The translations under genes were made by a program, and so were the position numbers. The notes under the pieces were generated by a model. That model searched no databases and had not been told where the DNA came from. It worked only from the letters and a program-made list of their open reading frames with translations. Positions 1 through 6,329 of a stretch of DNA of 16,284 nt are shown here, piece after piece (within the stretch, counting starts at the first letter, position 1; every line of letters starts with the position of its first letter). The stretch is from positions 1 through 16,284 of the forward strand of contig JAQUUB010000100.1 of the NCBI GenBank assembly GCA_028694115.1, written 5' to 3'. Source of the DNA: Lachnospiraceae bacterium (GTDB lineage: Bacteria > Bacillota_A > Clostridia > Lachnospirales > Lachnospiraceae).

Positions 1-13
1 AAAGCCTATCAGC

Positions 14-42
14 TTGTATGATTCTCTATTTCGGGATATAAT
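14..42 (+). promoter_or_regulatory. Candidate sigma-A promoter abutting the acyltransferase start
   Basis: TTGTAT at 14-19 and a perfect TATAAT at 37-42 are separated by 17 bp, the ideal spacing. Transcription would begin around position 49, which is the ATG itself, so the transcript would be nearly or fully leaderless. The only purine-rich stretch before the ATG is GGGA at 33-36, too far away for a good ribosome site. The -35 hexamer matches consensus only at TTG, so the call rests on the -10 and the spacing. Confidence 0.4.
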
Positions 43-48
43 AGTAGT

Positions 49-1350
49 ATGAAAAATACAAAAAGACAACCAAAAAGCAATCAAGAATGGTTTAAATTAG
101 ATTTATCTGCAAATGTATATCCCACGTTACAACGGAAGAATTTTTCCTCCCTATACCGGCTCTCCGTTCTTTTAAAAGAGAAGGTGAACCCAGATTTCCT
201 GCAAAAAGCAGTTGATTTATCACTTCCCCGTTTTCCAACCTTTAAGGTTGCCATTCGAAAAGGACTTTTTTGGCGTTATCTAGAGCCAAATAACCGCCCC
301 GGCCCTTTTGTTCAGGAGGATGTTTCCAATCCCTGTATGCCTTTGCATTTTAAATCTAATCATCGTTACCTGATTCGCATTTATTATTATGAAAACAGAA
401 TTTCTTTTGAAGCTCACCATTCTCTTGCAGATGGTGGTGGTGGAATGTTTGTGCTCCAGACAATAACCGCTAATTATTTAAGACTTCTTGGCCACAAAAT
501 TACAAATGGTGGCTACGTCTTAGATATCAATGAAGCCCCCAAGTCAGAGGAGCTCGAAGATGCTTATATGAAGTATGCAAATTCAAAAATGCGTCCACCA
601 CGTTCACAGGAAAAAGCATACCGTATCCGTGGGACGAGTGAGCCATTTTATACCTTAAATATTATTGATGGAATTATGTCAACCAATGAAGTATATCAAA
701 AAGCGAAGTGGTATGGTGCCTCTATTACAGAGTATTTTAATGCAGTTCTGTTATATGCTCTCCTCCAAAAGCAAAAATCTGAAAAGCATATAAAGGAACG
801 CCCTGTAAAGCTTGCTATGCCTGTAAATCTTAGAAGGTTCTTCCCTTCTAAAACTCTTCGAAACTTCATTACGATGATTTATCCAACGATTGACCCACGC
901 CTTGGTGATTACAAATTCGAAGAAATTTTAACTCAGGTGCACTTTTATATGCGCTATTACTTAAATGATAAATTTTTAAATGCAGATATTACCACCAATG
1001 CTACTACTCAAAAGAACATGGTGATACGCATGATTCCACTATTTATTAAGGATTTTGTTGTGAAGCAGTTCTATACCAGGGTTCAGGACAAACAGTCCTC
1101 CGCCGGGCTTACCAATATGGGAGCCCTTACCGTTCCAGATGATATGGCTCCCTACATCGATCGCTTTGATATTTACATGGGTCAGCCATTCTCTGCCAGA
1201 ACGAATTGCGCTATTTGCAGTTTTAAGGATACGCTTACCGTTAATTTTGCAAGCAGCATCGTGGAGGCTGATGTCGAACAATACTTTTTTAGGAAGCTTG
1301 TGGAAGATGGTATCCATGTGAAAATTGAAACAAATCGAAGTCTATGTTAA
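49..1350 (+). CDS. Condensation-fold (alcohol O-acetyltransferase-like) acyltransferase
   Basis: The product is a 433-residue soluble protein of the chloramphenicol acetyltransferase/NRPS-condensation fold. The signature HHxxxDG is present as HHSLADG at residues 123-129; in this superfamily the second His is the catalytic base that activates the acceptor hydroxyl or thiol. A second-half motif beginning VNLRRFFPSKTLRNF resembles the conserved strand and loop seen in related alcohol acetyltransferases. There is no signal peptide or membrane helix. An in-frame stop at 19-21 makes the ATG at 49 the first possible start. The zinc-ribbon membrane protein gene follows after 12 bp, so the two are probably cotranscribed and may work together at the membrane. 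The acyl donor and acceptor cannot be read from sequence; alcohol or lipid acetylation is inferred from the family only. Confidence 0.85.
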   Translation: MKNTKRQPKSNQEWFKLDLSANVYPTLQRKNFSSLYRLSVLLKEKVNPDFLQKAVDLSLPRFPTFKVAIRKGLFWRYLEPNNRPGPFVQEDVSNPCMPLHFKSNHRYLIRIYYYENRISFEAHHSLADGGGGMFVLQTITANYLRLLGHKITNGGYVLDINEAPKSEELEDAYMKYANSKMRPPRSQEKAYRIRGTSEPFYTLNIIDGIMSTNEVYQKAKWYGASITEYFNAVLLYALLQKQKSEKHIKERPVKLAMPVNLRRFFPSKTLRNFITMIYPTIDPRLGDYKFEEILTQVHFYMRYYLNDKFLNADITTNATTQKNMVIRMIPLFIKDFVVKQFYTRVQDKQSSAGLTNMGALTVPDDMAPYIDRFDIYMGQPFSARTNCAICSFKDTLTVNFASSIVEADVEQYFFRKLVEDGIHVKIETNRSLC

Positions 1351-1362
1351 GAGAGGTGTCCT

Positions 1363-2067
1363 ATGTCTTATTGTGTAAATTGTGGTGTCAAGCTTGATCG
1401 TACTGCCAAACGATGCCCGCTTTGTAATACCCCCATAGTAAATCCAAAAGAAATCATTGATCCTGCTTTCCCCACCCCATTTCCAAAAGGAAAAGGCCAG
1501 GTGGAACAGGTCAGACATTCTGATTTAGCAATCTTGATTTCTGTTGTTCTTGGCTCAACAGCCATTGCCTGCGGACTCATTAATATCCTGGTGTCTGCTC
1601 ACTATCCATGGTCTCTTTATGTAATAGGCGCCTGCGTTACCCTATGGGTTTTCTTTACTCCTGCCATTATTTATACGAGGATTCCAAGCTATGTATCTGT
1701 CCTACTTGATGGTTTTGTATTGGCAGTCTATTGCTATCTGGTTTCCATTCCTCATCCAGGAAATGGATGGTTTTTTCAATTAGCAATTCCTATTATTAGT
1801 GCAATCACTTTCCTCGTCATACTATTTGTCTTTTTAACACGTAATATCAGTACCTCCATCCTTTCCATCGCTATTTATTTTTTCTCTGAAATATCTGTTT
1901 TTTGTTTAGTTTTAGATATTCTAATTAAGGGAACCGTCTACGGAGAGCTGTCAATTGGGTGGTCTATTATTGTATTAATTTGCTGTGTCTGTATTGATAT
2001 TATTTTAATTACCATCATAAAAAGAACCCGCCTACGTGAGGAGGTTCGTAGACGGATGCATATATAG
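1363..2067 (+). CDS. Zinc-ribbon six-helix membrane protein (DUF6320-like)
   Basis: This 234-residue protein opens with a short zinc ribbon: Cys4-x2-Cys7 and Cys18-x2-Cys21. About six hydrophobic helices follow, roughly at residues 54-78, 82-101, 106-128, 136-158, 162-186 and 194-220, and the protein ends in a basic Arg/Lys-rich tail. A strong ribosome site (AGAGAGGTG, about 1352-1359) sits between the acyltransferase stop and this ATG. In Clostridia, proteins of this architecture recur beside condensation-fold acyltransferases, as here, so a role as membrane partner of that enzyme is reasonable; no reaction is known to me. The end of the gene also holds the terminator of the convergent importer operon, which constrains its last codons. 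The DUF6320 name is from memory of the family. Confidence 0.8.
   Translation: MSYCVNCGVKLDRTAKRCPLCNTPIVNPKEIIDPAFPTPFPKGKGQVEQVRHSDLAILISVVLGSTAIACGLINILVSAHYPWSLYVIGACVTLWVFFTPAIIYTRIPSYVSVLLDGFVLAVYCYLVSIPHPGNGWFFQLAIPIISAITFLVILFVFLTRNISTSILSIAIYFFSEISVFCLVLDILIKGTVYGELSIGWSIIVLICCVCIDIILITIIKRTRLREEVRRRMHI
2019..2055 (-). terminator. Intrinsic terminator of the sugar importer operon, inside the convergent gene
   Basis: Read on the minus strand, CCGTCTACG, a 10-nt loop and CGTAGGCGG form a 9-bp stem with one U-G wobble, followed by TTCTTTTT. It begins 33 nt after the stop of the second permease. On the plus strand the wobble becomes a C-A mismatch and no T tract follows, so the signal is strand-specific for the importer operon. 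It lies wholly within the last codons of the zinc-ribbon gene. Confidence 0.65.
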
Positions 2068-2087
2068 CGAAAAGTAGCACAATATTC

Positions 2088-2933
2088 TTATTCTTTTACT
2101 CCACCGAGTGTTACCCCTGCGATTATGTACTTAGAAAGTAGCAGATACACAATGATAATGGGTACAATTGCTACCGTAATCATCATATAAATTTTGCCCA
2201 TATCAAAGTTCATATAATCTGCACCTCGAAGTGTCGCTATTAAAATTGGTACCGTCATCTTATCTTTTGACTGAATAACTAATGCCGGTACAAAGTAATT
2301 ATTCCATGATCCAACAAAAGTAAAAATTGCCTGTACTGCGATTGCCGGTTTCACGATTGGAATTACAATATAATTAAATGTATGAAATTCTCCGGATCCA
2401 TCAATTCTTGCCGCTTCAACTAATGACAGTGGAAGAGAGGACTGCAGATAGCTAAACATAAAGTAAAATACCGCTGGAGATGCAACGGAAGGAATGATAA
2501 GTGGCAATAAACTGTCATACATCCCCATATTTGTAATTAAACGAAGGAATCCCATTGCAGTAACCTGTGTTGGCATAACAAGAATTGCCATAATAAAAGT
2601 AAACGCAACTTTCCTCCCCTTAAAGTCATACGCATACAAGCCATATGCGGTCAATGCTGAGAAGTATGTGCAGATTGCCGCAGAGCAGCCAGATACCACC
2701 AAACTGTTTAAAATACCTCTAAACATTGGGAAGCTTCCATCATTCGCTACACTTTTCAAATTATCTAAAAAGTATAATCCAGGAAGTGCTGAGAATCCCT
2801 TTTGCAAATCTGCATGGGAATGTGTTGCATTAATAATCAGTACATAGAAGAAGAACAGACATAAAAATGATAAAAGTATAAGTACAATGTGAACAAAAAT
2901 ACTTCGCGCACGATTTCCTGATTTTAATTTCAT
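2088..2933 (-). CDS. Carbohydrate ABC importer permease, MalG type
   Basis: This 281-residue inner-membrane subunit has six predicted helices, the first at about residues 11-35. It carries the permease EAA loop, EAARIDG at 173-179, which docks on the ATPase. With the gene upstream it would form the heterodimeric channel of a CUT1-type importer for oligosaccharides. The start is well fixed: ribosome site AAGGAGGAG (2949-2941), 7 nt of spacing, then ATG at 2933. The gap to the previous stop is only 3 nt, so the ribosome site lies inside the upstream gene and translation is probably coupled. No ATPase gene follows; these importers commonly borrow a shared MsmX-type ATPase encoded elsewhere. Confidence 0.92.
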   Translation of the reverse strand: MKLKSGNRARSIFVHIVLILLSFLCLFFFYVLIINATHSHADLQKGFSALPGLYFLDNLKSVANDGSFPMFRGILNSLVVSGCSAAICTYFSALTAYGLYAYDFKGRKVAFTFIMAILVMPTQVTAMGFLRLITNMGMYDSLLPLIIPSVASPAVFYFMFSYLQSSLPLSLVEAARIDGSGEFHTFNYIVIPIVKPAIAVQAIFTFVGSWNNYFVPALVIQSKDKMTVPILIATLRGADYMNFDMGKIYMMITVAIVPIIIVYLLLSKYIIAGVTLGGVKE

Positions 2934-2936
2934 AAT

Positions 2937-3893
2937 CTATCTCCTCCTTCTTTCTTCTTTTGCTTTTCTTTTTGCAGCTCCCTTTGATCCATCCGGGTCA
3001 TTATCAACTGTCATCCGATATACAATAAAGCATAATACTCCGCTGACGATAAACAGATAAATAGATAAAGCACCTGCCATTCCATAGTTCTTACTCTTCA
3101 AATGACTGTTAAGGAACATGATCAATGTCATTGCGCAACGGTCTGGATTGCCCTGACCATTGGTCAAAATCTGTGGAACGTCAAACATTTGAAGTCCACC
3201 GATCAGAGAAGTAATCAATGTATATGCTAAAATTGGACGAATCTGCTGAAGTGTAATATAAAAGAATCTCTGACTACTATTGCATCCATCCAAATCCGAT
3301 GCCTCAAATACATCCTGGCTGATTCCCATGATAGCCGCCATCATCATAATGGTTGTATTTCCAAACCACATTAGGAAATTCATCATTCCAACCAATGATC
3401 TGGTTCCAAATACAGATCCCATAAAATCAATTGATTTCTTAACCGCTCCTAACGACATCAGAATAGAATTAACCGGTCCATTCGTCGAAAACATCGTAAA
3501 AAACAGAAGGGCAAATGCAGATGCCATAATCAGATTGGGCAGATAAATGACTACTTTAAAAAACTGTTTTCCATGAACTTTTAATCGCAAATCTGTAAAA
3601 CAGGCCGCAAGAAGTAGCGCAACCACAATCTGTGGAATAAATCCAATCAACCATAAGATTAAGGTATTTCCCGCATATTTAAACATGTCTGAATGCCACA
3701 AATTGATATAATTTTCCATTCCAATATAATTCGGACCTACTTCTTTAATTCCAGAGCGATAGTATTCAAAGAAACTATACCGAACGGTATCCACCAAAGG
3801 AATCAAAGAAAAGATAAAATATATTATGAAAAATGGAAGAATAAAGACAATTCCCCATTTTGCATAGCTAATGCTTTTTTTCTTTTTTTTCAT
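2937..3893 (-). CDS. Carbohydrate ABC importer permease, MalF type
   Basis: This protein of about 318 residues is the partner channel subunit, with a basic Lys-rich N-terminus, a first helix at about residues 13-34, and roughly six helices in all. The EAA loop is EASDLDG at about 197-203. It ends in a charged tail of Lys, Glu and four consecutive Arg; those Arg codons (AGG/AGA) are also the ribosome site of the next gene. A TTG at 3899 would add two residues. I prefer ATG at 3893 because AAAGGA lies about 10 nt upstream of it and too close to the TTG. The gene follows the binding-protein gene after 62 bp, a gap containing a strong hairpin. Confidence 0.9.
   Translation of the reverse strand: MKKKKKSISYAKWGIVFILPFFIIYFIFSLIPLVDTVRYSFFEYYRSGIKEVGPNYIGMENYINLWHSDMFKYAGNTLILWLIGFIPQIVVALLLAACFTDLRLKVHGKQFFKVVIYLPNLIMASAFALLFFTMFSTNGPVNSILMSLGAVKKSIDFMGSVFGTRSLVGMMNFLMWFGNTTIMMMAAIMGISQDVFEASDLDGCNSSQRFFYITLQQIRPILAYTLITSLIGGLQMFDVPQILTNGQGNPDRCAMTLIMFLNSHLKSKNYGMAGALSIYLFIVSGVLCFIVYRMTVDNDPDGSKGAAKRKAKEERRRR
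2941..2949 (-). promoter_or_regulatory. Ribosome site of the second permease, encoded by the Arg tail of the first
   Basis: AAGGAGGAG on the minus strand is 7 nt from ATG 2933 and also specifies the terminal Arg codons of the upstream permease, whose stop is 2939-2937. This fixes the start of the MalG-type gene and implies translational coupling of the two channel subunits. Confidence 0.8.
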
Positions 3894-3920
3894 AAACAAT
3901 TATTCCTTTCTATAAAGCAA

Positions 3921-3945
3921 CTGTGGAGCAATAAATGCTCCACAG
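3921..3945 (-). other. Intercistronic hairpin between binding protein and permeases
   Basis: CTGTGGAGCA and TGCTCCACAG form a perfect 10-bp stem around a 5-nt loop. On the minus strand it can extend by about two more pairs. It lies about 11 nt after the binding-protein stop and before the ribosome site of the first permease. The following bases (TTGCTTTATAG) are a poor U tract, so it is more likely an mRNA 3'-end stabiliser or partial terminator. That would yield more binding protein than channel, as in other ABC importer operons. Confidence 0.65.
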
Positions 3946-3955
3946 CTACTAACTA

Positions 3956-5386
3956 TTACTCTGGCCATTGTACTTCTGTAATATCTGGATAACGTTCTTT
4001 GATTGCTGTCTCAAAGTTTTCCTTTGCTTTGTCAAATGTAACTTTTCCCTGCAAGTAATCACTAAATGAGCTCTGGATTAATTCTACACATCCTTGATCA
4101 TAAGCAGAAAGTGGTGCAATTTTTATATTCTCTGCAACAGGTGCAAAGTATAGAAATGGATTCTGTCCTCCAAGGAATTCTGAAGAGAAGTTTGCATCAT
4201 CTTTTGCTGCTTCTTGCATACCGCTCTTTGTATTGGTAAAGTCTGCATAATCTTTTGAAATCTTTAACAGGTTGTCTTTATTTGCAGTCAAAGCAAGGAT
4301 AATATCTTTTGCATGTTTCATATTGTCTGTTCCTGTAGCTGCATGGATGTAAGAACCACCCCAGTTATATTCCTGTGGAGGATTTGTAACAGCCCAAGTT
4401 CCTGCGTCTCCATCCCAGTTCGGATTCAGCACAAAGTCAATTCCCCATGCTGGAAGTAAGAAAGCAAATACATTAGACTGAGAACCCATTGATTTATTCC
4501 AATCATCATTCCACTGTCCTTTTACTGTTGCATTTAAATAACCAGCATCTAACCATTCTTTTGAGTTATTTACCCAGTTCATAATCTGTGGATCAACCTT
4601 CAGTGTTGTTTCTCCAGGTGAAACCCATGATTCTTCAATACTGTTTCCATAGAGACGGAAGGTGTCTGCATAAGAAGCGAATGTGAAATAACCCTTTGCT
4701 TTCAATTCATCTGCTGTAGCTTTCATAGTATCCCAGTCTTTTACTTTCTCACCAACTGCTACCGGATCGTCTGTTCCAAAGACATCTTTTGCAATATCTC
4801 GACGATAAACTAAAGTTCCTGGACAGCACTGCCATGTAGAACCTCTTTGAACACTGTCCACATCGGAAGCAGTTGTTCTTGTAAAGTCATACTGATCTGC
4901 AAGATCTTTCTCTGGATCAATTCCAAGATTTGTAAGTGGTATTGCTACATCTGCATCTTTATCTATATATTTATTTACATAATCTGTTTCAGAAAGAAAA
5001 ATATCTACCTTTTCGTCTGCTGCTGCATCTGCTTGTCTTAAAAGTGCTTCGTCAAGTTTCTGCTGGTAAACACCATCCTGGTTCGGATTGATAACCCAGT
5101 GAATCTCTGTTCCATCTTTTAATGTTGTAACTGTTCCATCATCAGAAGTTTTCTCAACTTCTGGATATACAGCTTCCAGACGCTCACGGAACTCTTCATT
5201 CCATGAATAGATATTAATAACCATTCCTTCCTCGGAATTTGCTTCCTCAGCATTTGCAACCTCTGCATTTGCTTCCTCCGCATTTGCTGCATCGCTTTTT
5301 CCAGATTCTGATGAATTCCCACATCCGGCTAATGTTCCTGCAACCATCGTCGCAGCTAACATCATTGCAACTACTTTCTTTTTCAT
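3956..5386 (-). CDS. Extracellular sugar-binding lipoprotein of ABC importer
   Basis: This 476-residue solute-binding protein captures the sugar outside the membrane and delivers it to the two permeases encoded downstream. The signal peptide has a Lys-rich start, a hydrophobic core and the lipobox LAGC, with Cys22 the lipidated residue. Next comes a low-complexity Asn/Ala/Glu linker at about residues 34-54, then the bilobal binding domain. The domain is rich in Trp and Tyr, as expected for carbohydrate stacking (for example the WNDDWNK and YNWGGSY stretches). An in-frame ATG at 5428 exists, but ATG 5386 is preceded by AAGGAGG at good spacing and begins the signal peptide exactly, so I use it. 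The gene leads the operon and is divergent from the AraC gene. The ligand cannot be read from sequence; a beta-linked gluco-oligosaccharide is inferred from the nearby GH94 genes. Confidence 0.93.
   Translation of the reverse strand: MKKKVVAMMLAATMVAGTLAGCGNSSESGKSDAANAEEANAEVANAEEANSEEGMVINIYSWNEEFRERLEAVYPEVEKTSDDGTVTTLKDGTEIHWVINPNQDGVYQQKLDEALLRQADAAADEKVDIFLSETDYVNKYIDKDADVAIPLTNLGIDPEKDLADQYDFTRTTASDVDSVQRGSTWQCCPGTLVYRRDIAKDVFGTDDPVAVGEKVKDWDTMKATADELKAKGYFTFASYADTFRLYGNSIEESWVSPGETTLKVDPQIMNWVNNSKEWLDAGYLNATVKGQWNDDWNKSMGSQSNVFAFLLPAWGIDFVLNPNWDGDAGTWAVTNPPQEYNWGGSYIHAATGTDNMKHAKDIILALTANKDNLLKISKDYADFTNTKSGMQEAAKDDANFSSEFLGGQNPFLYFAPVAENIKIAPLSAYDQGCVELIQSSFSDYLQGKVTFDKAKENFETAIKERYPDITEVQWPE
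5226..5285 (-). repeat. 15-bp tandem repeat in the lipoprotein linker
   Basis: Four imperfect 15-bp units lie end to end (5226-5240, 5241-5255, 5256-5270, 5271-5285), of the type GCTTCCTCNGCATTT on the plus strand. They encode a five-residue Asn-(Ala/Ser)-Glu-(Glu/Val)-(Ala/Gly) repeat just after the lipidated Cys, forming an acidic flexible tether. Because the unit is a multiple of three, slippage would change linker length without breaking the frame. Confidence 0.85.
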
Positions 5387-5407
5387 TTTATGTATCCTCC
5401 TTATATA

Positions 5408-5422
5408 GACGGTCAAACCGTC
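5408..5422. repeat. Perfect inverted repeat in binding-protein 5' leader
   Basis: GACGGT-CAA-ACCGTC is a perfect 6-3-6 palindrome ending about 6 nt before the AAGGAGG ribosome site of the binding-protein gene. It could be an mRNA 5' hairpin influencing translation or stability, or a protein operator. No regulator can be assigned. Confidence 0.6.
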
Positions 5423-5449
5423 GTTCATTTGTTAATGGTAATATATCAT

Positions 5450-5462
5450 AAGCATTTTGCTT
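5450..5462. repeat. Small palindrome near the importer transcription start
   Basis: AAGCA-TTT-TGCTT is a perfect 5-3-5 inverted repeat lying just downstream of the predicted importer -10 element, close to the expected transcription start. Its size and position suit an operator, but it is short enough to be chance. Confidence 0.4.
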
Positions 5463-5467
5463 GTTAT

Positions 5468-5473
5468 ATTATA
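5468..5473 (-). promoter_or_regulatory. Candidate -10 of the sugar importer operon
   Basis: TATAAT on the minus strand lies 82-87 bp upstream of ATG 5386. The hexamer at -35 spacing (AAATCT) is poor, which suits an activator-dependent promoter. The shared TCTGATATTTT motif sits right next to that -35 position. The predicted transcript would carry a leader of about 75 nt. Confidence 0.4.
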
Positions 5474-5498
5474 AATCCGAACAAAATATCAGATTTAT
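5471..5498. repeat. Inverted repeat spanning the divergent promoter region
   Basis: ATAAATC at 5471-5477 and GATTTAT at 5492-5498 are perfect 7-bp arms separated by 14 bp, placing their centres about 21 bp (two helical turns) apart. That geometry suits a dimeric regulator on one DNA face. It overlaps the shared 11-mer and the importer -10 element. Confidence 0.4.
5483..5493 (-). promoter_or_regulatory. Candidate AraC operator, copy 1 (TCTGATATTTT)
   Basis: This exact 11-mer recurs at 11568-11578 upstream of the GH94 operon, in the same orientation relative to the gene it precedes. In both places GGAT follows 3-4 nt after the motif. Here it sits between the importer -10 and the AraC gene -10, so one protein bound here could act on both divergent promoters. 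It also overlaps a larger inverted repeat, ATAAATC (5471-5477) and GATTTAT (5492-5498). Confidence 0.5.
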
Positions 5499-5506
5499 GT
5501 TATAGA

Positions 5507-5512
5507 TATAAT
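5507..5512 (+). promoter_or_regulatory. Candidate -10 of the AraC regulator gene
   Basis: A perfect TATAAT lies 76 bp upstream of ATG 5589, with no recognisable -35. The shared 11-mer occupies that position, so autoregulation is possible. An alternative is TTGTAG 5523-5528 with CATAAT 5546-5551 at 17 bp spacing, closer to the gene. Confidence 0.3.
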
Positions 5513-5588
5513 TTTTTTATTATTGTAGCAGTATCAAATTCATGTCATAATAAATGTAACTTTTATAAAGAATATGGAGATTAATCAC

Positions 5589-6329
5589 ATGACATTTTCA
5601 CAAGAATGGTATCATACCGAATTACAGAATAGCGAACTTGAAGCACTTCATCGCTCCCCAAATGTTGAATATTCATTTTATAACGCCGTTAAAACTGGAG
5701 ATATGGATTTTGTAAATCAAAACTGTACTTCTGATGCTTTTATTGATTTAGAAGGAACCGGTGTACTTTCCCGTAACCCACTAACCAATATAAAATATCA
5801 TTTTGTTGTCACTGTTGCTATGCTAACAAGATACTGCATTGACGGTGGTCTCGAACCCGAACAGGCATACCGTCTGAGTGACTTCTACATATTAAAAATG
5901 GACGCGTGCACTACGTTAAGACAAGTTGGAGATCTACATCATGTCATGGTAAAAGACTTTACTGGAAAGATGATTCTGCAAAAAAAGAGTGCCATTCTTT
6001 CCAAACCTGTTATGCAATGTGTCGACTATATCTACAGCCATATCAAAGAGCGAATAGTCATTGAGTCTTTATCCGAATATACCGGACTTTCTGCAAATTA
6101 TCTTTCCCGTGTTTTCAAGCAAAACCTTGGTATATCCATCAGTGATTACATCCGTGAAAAGAAAATCGAGAAGGCTACCCACCTTTTGCGTTATTCTGAT
6201 CAATCCATTATTGATATTGCGAACTATCTTTCCTTTTCCTCGCAAAGTCACTTTATTCAAATCTTTGAAAGTTTTACAGGACTCACACCAAAAAAATACC
6301 GTGATAAATATTATAATGCCATGTGGTAG
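5589..6329 (+). CDS. AraC-family transcriptional regulator
   Basis: This 246-residue DNA-binding regulator has two regions. Residues 1 to about 140 form a helical N-terminal half that is not an obvious cupin, and so a probable sensor of unrecognised type. Residues about 145-240 form the C-terminal AraC domain with two helix-turn-helix units: about 158-178 (IESLSEYTGLSANYLSRVFK) and about 206-238, the latter ending in the family signature FxxxxGLTPKKYR. ATG 5589 is preferred because GGAG lies 9 nt before it; ATG 5574 would add five residues but has no ribosome site. The gene is divergent from the importer and convergent with the GH94 operon, overlapping its 3' end by 19 bp. It is the natural candidate to bind the 11-mer shared by both operons, probably as an activator given the poor -35 elements. 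Confidence 0.9.
   Translation: MTFSQEWYHTELQNSELEALHRSPNVEYSFYNAVKTGDMDFVNQNCTSDAFIDLEGTGVLSRNPLTNIKYHFVVTVAMLTRYCIDGGLEPEQAYRLSDFYILKMDACTTLRQVGDLHHVMVKDFTGKMILQKKSAILSKPVMQCVDYIYSHIKERIVIESLSEYTGLSANYLSRVFKQNLGISISDYIREKKIEKATHLLRYSDQSIIDIANYLSFSSQSHFIQIFESFTGLTPKKYRDKYYNAMW

Noticed and set aside
1039..1317. 92-codon open frame antisense to the acyltransferase gene
   Set aside because: It is fully inside a conserved gene, lacks a start signal and shows no recognisable protein features.
3897..3899. TTG as the start of the first permease
   Set aside because: ATG 3893 is two codons downstream and better spaced from AAAGGA.
5426..5428. Upstream ATG for the binding lipoprotein
   Set aside because: It would put 14 extra residues before the signal peptide and lacks a ribosome site; ATG 5386 has AAGGAGG.
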